A DNA stretch of 64,000 nt from Trichaptum fuscoviolaceum. Taxonomy: Eukaryota > Basidiomycota > Agaricomycetes > Hymenochaetales > Trichaptaceae. Location of the stretch: positions 186,001 to 250,000 of the forward strand of contig CAJSYZ010000011.1 of the NCBI GenBank assembly GCA_910574455.1, given 5' to 3'. Shown piece after piece: positions 43,660 through 53,082 of this stretch (its first letter is position 1; the number at the start of each line of letters is the position of its first letter). The notes beneath the pieces were generated by a model. It worked only from the letters and a program-made list of their open reading frames with translations, did no database searches and had not been told where the DNA came from. Made by a program: the position numbers and the translations under genes.

Positions 43660-44130
43660 CCATCACCCCTTCGCCTTCCTTCCGCACACATCCTCGTACC
43701 CACTCGACGGCGACGAAGACCGCGGCTGAAGCTGGTGAGCCTGCTAACCAACCTCGATTCGCCGAGCTAAGTCGGCCTATCCTCAAGCAGATCCTCCGTA
43801 AGCAGACCATCTTCCTCAACCTCAACCTCACCGCAAACAAAATTGAGCTGAGCATCCGTGCCGAGGACGTGGAGGTCGTCGACTTCGAACCGATCGCCCG
43901 CAGGGACAAACAGCCGCAGCGCGTTTGGGAGGGAGAAGCAACGGCCCGCGCGCCGCGCTTCTCCTCAACTGCGGTGCGCTCATATGCCTGTTTTTTTGCG
44001 CCTGGGGCCGGCCAGAGGATAGCGCCCGACGTGCCACGCACGGGTTGCGCATGACCCCACCCAAGGTGGGTGCCAGAACGGGGCGCGCTATTCCCCGCCG
44101 CACGCACAAGGCCGCCACGCGCACCGCCCT
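43660..44130 (+). other. GC-rich segment of the TIR element with an unrecognised open frame
   Basis: A plus frame reads FAELSRPILKQILRKQTIFL, NLNLTANKIELSIRAEDVEV and VDFEPIARRDKQPQRVWEGE, then becomes Ala/Arg-rich. It looks like real protein and may be another captured host fragment, but I do not recognise it. No start or splice sites are clear. Confidence 0.3.
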
Positions 44131-44157
44131 AGCGCATGCTTTTTTGTATTTAAAGTA

Positions 44158-44234
44158 TGCATTTGAAATGGTATAAAGTGCCTGGACCGTAGTCCAGGCA
44201 CTCTAAATTAGAATATAATCTATATTTCAAATGA
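44158..44234. repeat. Two-tier hairpin near the right end of the TIR element
   Basis: AGTGCCTGGAC and GTCCAGGCACT flank a CGTA loop (about 44177-44203), nested within CATTTGAAAT and ATTTCAAATG (about 44159 and 44224). Both arms are perfect by eye. The stem could form in single-stranded DNA or in a transcript. Confidence 0.75.
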
Positions 44235-44341
44235 GTACGAGGCCCTGCTGTCCTGCCGGGCGGAGCCCTGACAATGCTGCGTCGGCACGCGCGGCCCAGG
44301 CAGAGCTGAAAGGCAGAACAAGCTGCCGAAGGCCTGCCGAA

Positions 44342-44409
44342 GTTACCGCGGTAACTATACGAACAGGTTGCGATAATTACCGCAATTCTATAAGATTATT
44401 AGCTGGTAC
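44342..44409 (-). repeat. Right terminal inverted repeat of the TIR element
   Basis: Complement of 24800-24867. The target duplication GGCCATGT follows at 44414-44421. Confidence 0.8.
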
Positions 44410-44413
44410 TGGT

Positions 44414-45223
44414 GGCCATGTACTCATAATTTCGAGCTCCCAGCGTCCGTCGGCGGTATTGTCCATCTGGAAGCTCACTCCTCTGTGGAAACCCCAGGTA
44501 TTGAACGGACCACGAGCAAGGAACTGAGGAACACGGCACTGATGAGCATAGTTCCTGTCCGCATGTACAACAGTATAGGATGATGCAGCAATAGCAGACC
44601 AGCCTATTGCAAAATTGATTAGCAGATCACAGCACATACTAGTATAAGAGTAAGAGCACTTACATTGCACAATAATATGCTCGCCCGCCCACCAATTCTC
44701 ATCATTGTCAAACAAGCTTTTATCTATGCTCGTCACATCCTCATACGCCGTCCACGTCGTCCAGTTTTGACCATAATTCCACAAGAACCTGAACATATCT
44801 GCGCCCAGCGCCTGGTGCGTGAACGTGTACTTCCCAGAACCCGAGTCCAAGCCGAACGCATCGTTGTCGTAGTCCGCAGAGGGGAAGATCATAGGATTGC
44901 GCGCAGAGCCCTTGCGCACAAGGAGATGGTCGCGTGCATTCGTGAACGAAGTGCCGTCCTGCGAAGGCGGGTTGTTCACAATGATGTCGATGATTCCGTC
45001 CGACGTGTTAGGAATCTCCGCACGCAAGGCAGTCCACAAGCCCAGTTTGATTTCCGTCTAATTTGAACATGGATGGTGGAGGAAGAGGCAATTGGCATTG
45101 CCGCACTTCAAGTTTTCTCAACTGGTTTCCTAATTCAAGTTTAGATGTAACAAAAATCGTAAAAATTTTCCAAGTCCCATGTTACTTGAGCACTGAAATC
45201 CTGACTTGCATTCTGATGTACTG
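44414..45223 (-). pseudogene. ags1: Alpha-1,3-glucan synthase relic, extracellular part
   Basis: Upstream piece of the ags1 relic on the minus strand: NQLRKLEVRQCQLPLPPP, WTALRAEIPNTSDGIIDI, VNNPPSQDGTSFTNARDHLL, VRKGSARNPMIFPSADYD, GKYTFTHQALGADMFRFLWN and YGQNWTTWTAYEDVTSIDKS. After an intron come HADRNYAHQCRVPQFLARGP and MDNTADGRWELEIMSTWP. This order and these motifs are characteristic of the extracellular region of fungal alpha-1,3-glucan synthases. The piece ends at the target duplication of the TIR element and its next codons resume at 24786. A frame break occurs near 45050. The N-terminal amylase-like domain is not seen in the window. Confidence 0.9.
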
Positions 45224-46693
45224 TAGTGAATAGCATGAGCAGTACCCACAGGTATAGGTACCCATACCTGCGGGTACAACATTTTTTACCTCTGGATGAC
45301 AACCTGTAGGTAATTACATAACAGGTACCTGTACCCACAGGTATGCCTACAGGTATATGGGCATACCTGGTCATAGCAGGTACCCGAAGGTAAAGACTTA
45401 CGGAAGAGGTGATAATCCACCCACCACCACCCATCCCCAACCTTGTAGGTGCCTAGATCGCGAAGAATCAGTACACGGAACCAACTACGCTAATTGACAG
45501 CTTACCCCGAGAGATGACAGCCATGCACACTTGCCTGAGCTGGACGGCGGGACCACCCGCAACGCAGGGCAAAAGCAGCAAGGAGGCATTAAAGCTCCTT
45601 CTTTGCGCCGCCCGAGGTGGGGAACTTGAACACATTTGAGGCGCGGTATGGGATGTTGTCCTTGATTGCGAGGAGAATGGGCTAACAAGTGAGTTCGGAG
45701 GGAACGGCAAAGCATGAGCGGAGCGAGGTATTTGAGGAAGTTAAGATTTTTGGTAAGGCAAGCAGAATGTTGGAAGCCAACGTCAGCTGCACACGCTTGC
45801 GCATCCTTTCTCCGTGAAGGAAGAGGTACAGCACAGGCAGCTCTTTGTGATGTAGTGTTCGTAGTCGTCCTGATTCTTGGTTTCGACATCTCTACAAGAC
45901 CATGCATTAGAACATATTATATGATTGAGCAAGAGGGACTTACAGAGATATAACCTTCCAGCAAATTTGCGCAGCTGCTCAAACTTGCGTCCGCCAGAGA
46001 ATTCTGTCTTGTGCATGCCGCTGTCCTTGCCGGCCCAGATAGCCTTATATCCCTCCTCGCCTGTCGCCTCATTGCAGTTCACCTCAGTGATATTCAGCTT
46101 GCGCGCAAGCGAGCGATAACTTGAGTCCAAATGGGTGCGATTTTCTTGCAGTGGCCACACCTGTCAAAAATTCATTGATTGATTATTTCCGGGTGAGAAG
46201 AGAAATGCACCTATAAACATAGAAGGTGCATTGGTCTCAGCGTTGGCGTTGGAGGATACGGAACGACCGACGGATGCTAGGTGAGCTGTTCAGTGTACGT
46301 CGAGGATATTCGATGGTGTCAAGTGCGGATGTGCCGCCAATGCGCAGGTTGGACCGTGTGGCTACATCTGCCGCTGAGCTTCGCAAAAAAGGGATAGCGC
46401 TTTGAGGTGGACTGTTGATGCTGCGCCTGAGTAGCGACAACGGGAGTTGTCATGGACGGCCAGCACGCGGTATTGGGAGCAGAGAGTGTCAAGCAAGATG
46501 TGTCGCGGCCAAAGATGACGCGTCAACCCTCTTCGCCAAATAAGGCAGGTACCTGTGGGTACATGACTTGAAAATTAATGCCTGCCGGGTATGCCAAGCC
46601 AGGTACCTGTATCCATATACCTGTTACCTGTGGGTGGCTTGGCAGGTACCTGTGACAGATACCCGGGTAGAGCCCTACCTGTGCTATTCACTA
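45224..46693. mobile_element. hAT-type non-autonomous element, copy B
   Basis: A 1470-base copy of 646-2115 in the same orientation, flanked by ATGTACTG (45216-45223 and 46694-46701). It differs from copy A by only a handful of substitutions. It lies in the upstream flank of the ags1 relic. Confidence 0.9.
45604..46160 (-). pseudogene. Captured protein disulfide isomerase fragment (copy B)
   Basis: Carries the same CGHC active site, EVNC and TEFSGGRKFEQLRKFA pieces as copy A, with the same frame breaks. The damage therefore predates the separation of the two copies. Confidence 0.68.
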
Positions 46694-46701
46694 ATGTACT
46701 G

Positions 46702-47390
46702 AGAGATGGCTTGCATCCTGAAACACTCTTTATTTCAGTGAGTTAAGGCAATCAGTGTATTTTCAGACGAAGTAGCGACCCTTCAGACAGGTGCCAGCCA
46801 AATCAGGACGCGTCAGTCGCCGTAAGCAGAAAGTAGTTTCCCTGATGTGGGATTGGATGATTTGTGATTTGTAATGCTTACTTGCTGACAATTCGATAAT
46901 TTTTTCGCGGCCACACATCCCTCTACTACGCTACTCTTCGTGGCGGGGATTTCATTTCTATATACACAAATGCTATTCTAATACAGGCAGTTTACCTCGG
47001 GCAACACCGGGTGTCATTGTCAAGCTGGGCCGCGTAGTCGTCCCAGAGAGACATCAGGCCTTCGGTAGATCATACAGCACTGTCATCTTCCTCGTAAGAT
47101 AGCCAGAAAGCAAGAATCAAGTAAGACAGGCAATGACAAAGGTGACAAGTCGAAGCGAGATAGATAGCCCCGTAAGTTGTTTTTTCCGCAGAAGAAGAGG
47201 CTAGCAATGAACCCGAGAGTATATTTGGTGTTGCGAGGACTTGATGCAATGTCACAGCCATAACAACGGTGAAGTCGAGCGTAGGCGCCATTAACTTTGA
47301 TGTAGATGCAGCCACGCCAGGAGATAGTAAGCATGAGTACATTGAGCTCGAAGTCAAGCGCGAGAGAGGTGTTGCCAGTAACAATGTCGG
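46702..47390 (-). pseudogene. Unidentified gene relic, part 2
   Basis: Minus-strand sequence that continues across Gypsy-1b from 59922. In one frame it reads PSQPT at the junction, then LLLATPLSRLTSSSMYS, LDFTVVMAVTLHQVLATPNI, LSGSLLASSSAEKTTYGAIY and ILAFWLSYEEDDSAV. Then, one frame on, EGLMSLWDDYAAQLDNDT. It has hydrophobic stretches that could span a membrane. I could not identify the family. The lower part (46702-46980) shows no coding potential. Confidence 0.35.
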
Positions 47391-48209
47391 TGTCGAGATC
47401 CCGGGCTCCTTTTCTCATTTCCCGCACTTTCCCGCCAAGGATCCCGACATGAGCAGACAAACCCGCGGGGAGAATCCCGCCATTGGATTCCCCGCGCGAA
47501 ACCTCATTCCCGAATCGCACGATCCCATGCTCACGTGACTTATCCCGCACCACCGTCCCGGCAACCATGCACGCATACACACACTCATTTACGACGACCC
47601 GCCACGGCACACGTACATTCACTTATCAACATACGCTCATTAATCCGTTAGTACCTCAAGGTGACGACCTGCAACAGTCTGGCATACCTAGTCTGGCTAG
47701 TCGCGGCCCCGGACCGGACGCTGACGTCCACGGACAGGCCGTAGCCATCTGGAGAGACGGGATAGACATGCCTAGCAGTGCGGTCGTAGCATGTATCGTT
47801 TGTAGTAGATAGGTGCGCATTGCGCAAGGACACTTAGCGTAGATTAACTATACAGTCTTTACGAAGTAGATAAATAGCTGTAGGCATCGTAAGGAGCACC
47901 CCACTTTTGACCTCTTGTGGAGTGCTTCCTTAGGTGCGATCTCTCTCTTTTCTCCTGTGTAGTTAGTTGCGCAATACTTACTTGTGGAGTGCTTCCTTAG
48001 GGATCCGCTTACTTGACGTTCGAAGCAAGTGAAGAGTCCTAGCTGGCCTTGAGAACCCCGCGACGCGCCTGGATAGAATCCCGCGCGTTTCCCGCCTGAA
48101 TTCCCACGCTCGTTCCCAGTCGCGAATCCAGATTCCCGAACGCGGGTTCTTGTCGCGAATTCCAGTTTCCCGAAACTGTTTCCCGCTACAATTCCCGACG
48201 GTCGTAACA
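47391..48209 (+). repeat. Gypsy-1b 5' LTR
   Basis: An 819-base LTR, TGTCGAGATCC to GGTCGTAACA. Its TATA and transcript-start region are annotated separately. Confidence 0.94.
47869..47913 (+). promoter_or_regulatory. Gypsy-1 LTR core promoter and start of R
   Basis: TATA-like GATAAATA (47869-47876) lies 34 bases before ACTTTTGACCT (47903-47913), the sequence complementary to the primer site. The spacing suits transcription starting at about 47903, so the first bases of the RNA would be the self-primer. The solo LTR has the same layout (12467 and 12500). An inverted pair, AAGGAGCAC...GTGGAGTGCTTCCTT, surrounds the start and could fold the RNA 5' end. Confidence 0.55.
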
Positions 48210-48211
48210 TT

Positions 48212-48222
48212 AGGTCAAAAGT
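48212..48222 (+). promoter_or_regulatory. Gypsy-1b primer binding site, self-priming type
   Basis: AGGTCAAAAGT begins two bases after the LTR and is the perfect complement of 47903-47913. Confidence 0.65.
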
Positions 48223-48298
48223 CCTGGCTCACCGCCGCTCGGACTCGAAACCCTCACGCTCTTTACTTCTACCCCCGCACCCGTACCGCCGACCAGCG

Positions 48299-49507
48299 AT
48301 GTCATCCCACCAGGAATGGGGAGGACTCGCAGATACCTTCGCTTTCCCGTCCCCGAGCTCCTCGATGGAGGAAGACAAACTCCAGCCCATCCTTGATCGC
48401 CTCGACACCCTCGAAAAACGCTACTCCAAGTTAGTCAACGAACACAATCAGGTTCAGAACACTGTCGCCCAGCTCAAGCACGCCAACCAGGCGTTAGAAG
48501 CCCAAATCGCGAGCCAGCCCGCCTCCCCGTCTGGGGGTGGAGCAGGGCTCAAGATGAAGCTTCCCGACACCTTCGAAGGCGAACGAGCCAAGCTGGAAAA
48601 CTGGATTCACCAGATTAAGCTCTACCTGTTCGGACAACATCCGGGGCTGGACGAAACCCGCAAGGTCGCATTCGCCCTGATGCTACTGCGGGGACCGGCG
48701 CAAGACTGGGCACGACCCATTCTAGATCGACTCCAGGACATCCCGACACCGCCAGAAGCCGCCAGCCTGGAGGCCCTGTTCGCCGCCCTTCGCGCCTCTT
48801 ACGGAGAAATCGATGCAGACAAAGCCGCAGCCGACAAGCTGATGCGCCTACGCCAGACAGGAACGGTCGCAGAGTTTGCGTCGCAATTCCGTGCCCTCCA
48901 AGCCCTCACCGGGTGGCCCAAGGACGCGACGACGGATGTCATCTACCTCGACATGTTCCGGAAGGGACTCAAAGACCAGGTTCGCCAGCACATCGCCAGC
49001 ACAGAGGCGAAGGATATGAAATTCGATGCCTACGTCAACTGGGTTTCCGAGACGGACGAGAAGCTAAGGCTCGCACACGCCTATGGACCAGTATCGAAGC
49101 CAGCGGCTACGCCCCGAAGCAATCCCGGCACCACTAGTTCAGCTCCGCGTACGATCCCGACTGCGGGCGCAAGCTCGACGAAGGATCCCAATGCGATGGA
49201 GATTGACAGGGTGCGCCGGGAGCGCAGGAGTAAGGGACTATGCTACTACTGCGGAGAGAAAGACCATCTGGTGAGCGATTGCCCAACGCGACCGCCAACC
49301 CGAAACCTAAAGGCGACGAAATCCACGTCCCCGTCGAGCCCATCGCCCCCCGCGCTCCAGTCATTCGAAGAAACGCTCAAACGTATGGCGGAACAGTACG
49401 TCCAGAATGTGCAGCAGTCCGTGCTACAGAACGCATTCGCCGCCATGACGCCCGCCGCCAAGAACGTTCACAATCCCGAAGCCCCGCCCCCAGCGGATTT
49501 TCAGTAG
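48299..49507 (+). CDS. Gypsy-1b Gag
   Basis: A 402-codon Gag, near-identical to the Gypsy-1a protein, with the coiled-coil N-terminus, capsid region and CCHC knuckle CYYCGEKDHLVSDC. It ends GAT TTT CAG TAG. Slipping back one base on the T run gives GGA TTT TCA GTA and enters pol. Confidence 0.92.
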   Translation: MSSHQEWGGLADTFAFPSPSSSMEEDKLQPILDRLDTLEKRYSKLVNEHNQVQNTVAQLKHANQALEAQIASQPASPSGGGAGLKMKLPDTFEGERAKLENWIHQIKLYLFGQHPGLDETRKVAFALMLLRGPAQDWARPILDRLQDIPTPPEAASLEALFAALRASYGEIDADKAAADKLMRLRQTGTVAEFASQFRALQALTGWPKDATTDVIYLDMFRKGLKDQVRQHIASTEAKDMKFDAYVNWVSETDEKLRLAHAYGPVSKPAATPRSNPGTTSSAPRTIPTAGASSTKDPNAMEIDRVRRERRSKGLCYYCGEKDHLVSDCPTRPPTRNLKATKSTSPSSPSPPALQSFEETLKRMAEQYVQNVQQSVLQNAFAAMTPAAKNVHNPEAPPPADFQ

Positions 49508-52500
49508 GGTCGTATTGCTCAGTCGCGCCCTATACGACCCAACCGCCCTTGTGGCCGAAGAACTCTCTTAATAATGGTCCCTTGTATTTAACCATCTCTA
49601 CAATAGACCGTCGTCTTAGACGACATTTGAAGTTCCCGGTACAGGTTAGCGACGGAAAGACGGATGCCTTAGCCACAGTAATGTTAGACAGCGGTGCGTC
49701 GGGAACTTTCATAAATTCCCGCTACGTTTCGCGACACGGACTCCAGACCCGGGACTTGGTAATCCCGATACTTTTGCGAAACGCAGACAATTCCCCGAAC
49801 GCGATTGGACGCATCACCAAGGAAGTAGTCCTCAACGTCGAGATGAAGGGACACTTAGAACAGTTGACCATGGCCGTCGCGGATATTGGCGACGACGATA
49901 TTATCATGGGGATCGACTGGTTGCGGCACCATAACCCAACCATTGACTGGACCAATGATGTGGTCGACCTCAACCGCTGCCCGCCCCAGTGTGACAACCA
50001 GCAACGCCTGGTCCCGCTTCCCCGCCTCGCCATAGCAGAAGAAGTCGAGACCCCCTGGGGGCCCGACAGGACCCAGGCCGAATGGGAAGCTGTCCCACCG
50101 GGATTTCGGTACTCAGAAAAATATTGGGACCAGTACCACGACGCCGAATCCTACTTCGTCACGACGGACGACCATTTCGCGTACAAAATTGCCGCCTCGT
50201 ACACCCACTCCCAGGCCATCGCTGAGAAGTCTGCGGTGAAGGAAGGCGAGAAAACCTTCGAAGAACTAGTTCCCCCCGAATTCCGTGAGTTTGCCGACGT
50301 TTTCTCGAAAGTTGAATCCGAAAGGCTTCCACTGCGCAAGCCGTATGACCACGCCATAGATTTAGAACCCGGGAAGGTTCCCCCGTACAGCAAAATCTAT
50401 CCCTTGGCCCCAGCTGAACGCGATGCCCTTCGCGAATTCGTTGACGAAAACCTGCGCAAGGGGTACATACGACCTTCGAAATCCCCTGCAGCGGCTCCCG
50501 TCTTCTTTATCAAGAAAAAGGATGGAACCTTGCGCATGGTAGTCGATTACCGACGACTGAACGACATCACGGTCAAGAATCGATACCCGCTTCCCCTCAC
50601 GATGGAACTCGTAGACGCGCTGCAAAAGGCGAAGGTTTTCACGACTCTAGATTTACGATGGGGCTACCACAATGTGCGACTGAAGCAAGGCGACGAGTGG
50701 AAGGCTGCATTTCGGACTCAGGCAGGACATTTCGAACCAACGGTGATGACATTCGGGCTCACGAATGCCCCAGCGACCTTCCAGCACATGATGAACGATA
50801 TCTTCAAAGACCTCATTGGAGTATACGTGATCATCTATCTTGACGACTTGCTAATCTTTTCCGAAGATGAATCGCAGCACGATGAACACGTACGGGAAGT
50901 CCTTAAACGGCTACGCGAAAACGACTTGTTCTGCAAACCCGAAAAGTGCAAATTCAAACAGACTTCCGTCGAGTATCTCGGGATGATTATTTCGCAGGGA
51001 AAGGTGGCGATGGATCCCGCCAAGGTACAGGCGGTCCTCGACTGGCCTACCCCGAAAAAGGTGAAAGACATTCAAGCCTTCCTCGGGTTCGCGAATTTCT
51101 ATCGACGCTTCATTCGGGATTTCTCGCACATCGTCAAACCGCTCACGACGCTGCTGAAGAAGGACGTTCGCTGGGTCTGGACAGAAAACCAGCAGTTCGC
51201 TTTCGACTATCTCAAGCGCATGTTCACGACCGCCCCCGTCCTGATGATGCCAGACATGTCGCGACAATTCATCGTGGAATGCGACGCCTCTGATTTCGCG
51301 ACCGGCGCGGTCTTGTCCCAGGAAGGCGACGACGGGCTGATACATCCGGTCGCCTTTTTCTCGAAATCCCTCAACGATGCGGAACGCAACTACGAGATTT
51401 ACGACAAGGAGCTACTCGCGATTATTAGAGCTCTTGACGAGTGGCGACATTATCTCGAAGGTGCGAGTCATAAACTCGATATCGTGTCTGACCACAAGAA
51501 TCTGCTATATTTCTCTGAATCCCGAACGCTGACGCGACGCCAAGCCCGGTGGAGTCTCTGTTCCTCACTCGCTTCGACTTTACGATTCGCCATCGCCCAG
51601 GGCGACTCGGGGGCAAACCCGACGCCATGTCACGACGCGTCGATCTTCAACCCGAAGGCGAAGACAACACGGGACGGACCCTCTTGACCCCCGAAATGTT
51701 TCGACTAAAAGCAATTCGTCGGGGAATGACACAGGTACACGGGGATCAGGCCCTCCTACGACGCATTCGTAAGTCAGATCAGTATGAAGACGAACTGGTG
51801 GACGCAATCGAGTTGGTCAAGTCCAAGGCGCCTCGAGTCCTGACCAAGGAACTTGAGGACTGGAGCACCGAGGAAGGCCTCATCCTGTACCAGGGTAAGG
51901 TTTACGTCCCGAAAGACGAGACCATTCGCCGGGATGTGGTGAAGACTTACCACGACAGTCTCCCTGCCGGACATCCTGGACGTTGGAAAACGTTTGAGAT
52001 GGTAAGCCGCAACTACTGGTGGCCCGGGATGTCTAACTTCGTAGAACGATACGTTTCGGGATGCGATACCTGCGCACGCACGAAGAACCGATCCCAACGC
52101 CCGGTAGGACTCCTGCAACCGAACGAAATCCCGCAGGGCCCCTGGCAGGCGATTTCGTGCGATTTCATCACCCAGCTCCCCCGATCTGAGGATTACGACG
52201 CAATTTTCGTGGTGGTCGACCGTCTCACCAAGCAAGCGCATTTTATCCCGACCACGTCTGACATCGATGCACCGGAAACTGCGGAACTATTCCTGCAGCA
52301 CGTCTGGAAGCTGCACGGAACCCCCCGCCAGATCATATCCGACCGCGGACCACAGTTTGTCGCGCAGTTCATGAAGGCCCTCTTTTCCCGACTCGGTATC
52401 AAGGGTACCACGTCGACTGCGTATCACCCGCAGACGGATGGGCAAACCGAAAGGGTAAACCAAGAGCTGGAACAGTATTTACGGGCTTTCATAGATACAC

Positions 52501-52733
52501 GACAAGAAAACTGGGCCGGATTACTCCCAATGGCAGAGTTCGCGCACAACACGAAAGCGCACGCGGCAACACGACAATCCCCGTTCGCGCTTGTCTACGG
52601 CTACAATCCCGAATTCACGATTGCCCCGAGCGACGGCCTGTCCACGGTCCCCGCCGCGGACGCACGACTACAGGAGCTTCAGCAGGCACAGGAAGAGGCA
52701 AGAGCGGCTTTGGAGGTTGCGGCAGAGCGCATG
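49496..52733 (+). pseudogene. Gypsy-1b Pol, protease to integrase, frameshifted and split
   Basis: Pol begins in the -1 frame at the end of gag. Protease LDSGASGTFINS, reverse transcriptase with FFIKKKDGTLRMVVDYR and IIYLDDLLIFS, and RNase H with ECDASDFATGAVLSQ are all present. Near 51555 a duplicated CT (compare Gypsy-1a) shifts the frame within RNase H. The integrase continues in the new frame with GHPGRWKTFEMVSRNYWWPG, SCDFITQLP, ISDRGPQF and HPQTDGQTERVN, and stops at AAERM, where the Copia element is inserted. Confidence 0.9.
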
Positions 52734-53039
52734 TGTTGCGCGGGAAACGCCACTCGCCTAGCGCCCGCAGTGGGTCATGGCGCTCTACTCACCTGTAGTA
52801 GCTGTAAACCTGCTAAGGTGCTTGAAGAGAGATGGTAGTGGTGCGAGTGTAAGAGTAGTGGCTTTGTTGTTCTACTCAGAGCTACGTACAGGGGGTTTAT
52901 ATACTGTACATGAAGTAAATAAGTGTAAACTATACAGTGCATTAGTAATGCAACAGATAACAATAGATGTTACTAGAATGTTCCGATAGTATGAGTAATC
53001 ATGTCATATGATCTACTAGAACCTTATAAGAGTTCAACA
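52734..53039 (-). repeat. Copia 3' LTR
   Basis: A 306-base LTR bounded TGTTGAACTC...GCGCAACA on the minus strand. The purine-rich GCGAGGGGGAG at 53040-53050 is the likely plus-strand primer. Confidence 0.93.
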
Positions 53040-53082
53040 CTCCCCCTCGCTAAACATACGATGTAGTATGTGCAAGTGATGG

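Larger units (their letters stand above)
24794..44413. mobile_element. TIR DNA transposon inserted in ags1, containing a nested KDZ element
   Basis: A 19,620-base insertion bounded by inverted repeats of about 65 bases: 24800-24867 on the left and the complement of 44342-44409 on the right. The shared core includes CTAATAATCTTATAG and TTGCGGTAATTATCGCAACC. The outermost few bases match poorly. An 8-bp duplication flanks it. With the nested KDZ element (27586-43374) removed, about 3.8 kb remains. That holds one short spliced gene (near 25.4-26.0 kb), an AT-rich stretch and captured Hsp70 sequence. No transposase is seen in that part, so it is probably non-autonomous. The 8-bp duplication would fit hAT or KDZ/Zisupton-like families. 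Confidence 0.8.

Noticed and set aside
24803..44403. A TA duplication with ends at ATAATCTTATAG for the outer TIR element
   Set aside because: The inner symmetry would allow it, but only the 8-bp duplication GGCCATGT restores the ags1 codons across the junction.
46980..47390. C-terminal membrane domain of alpha-1,3-glucan synthase
   Set aside because: The position on the minus strand is upstream of the extracellular part, and the readable peptides do not match the Ags1 C-terminus as I know it.
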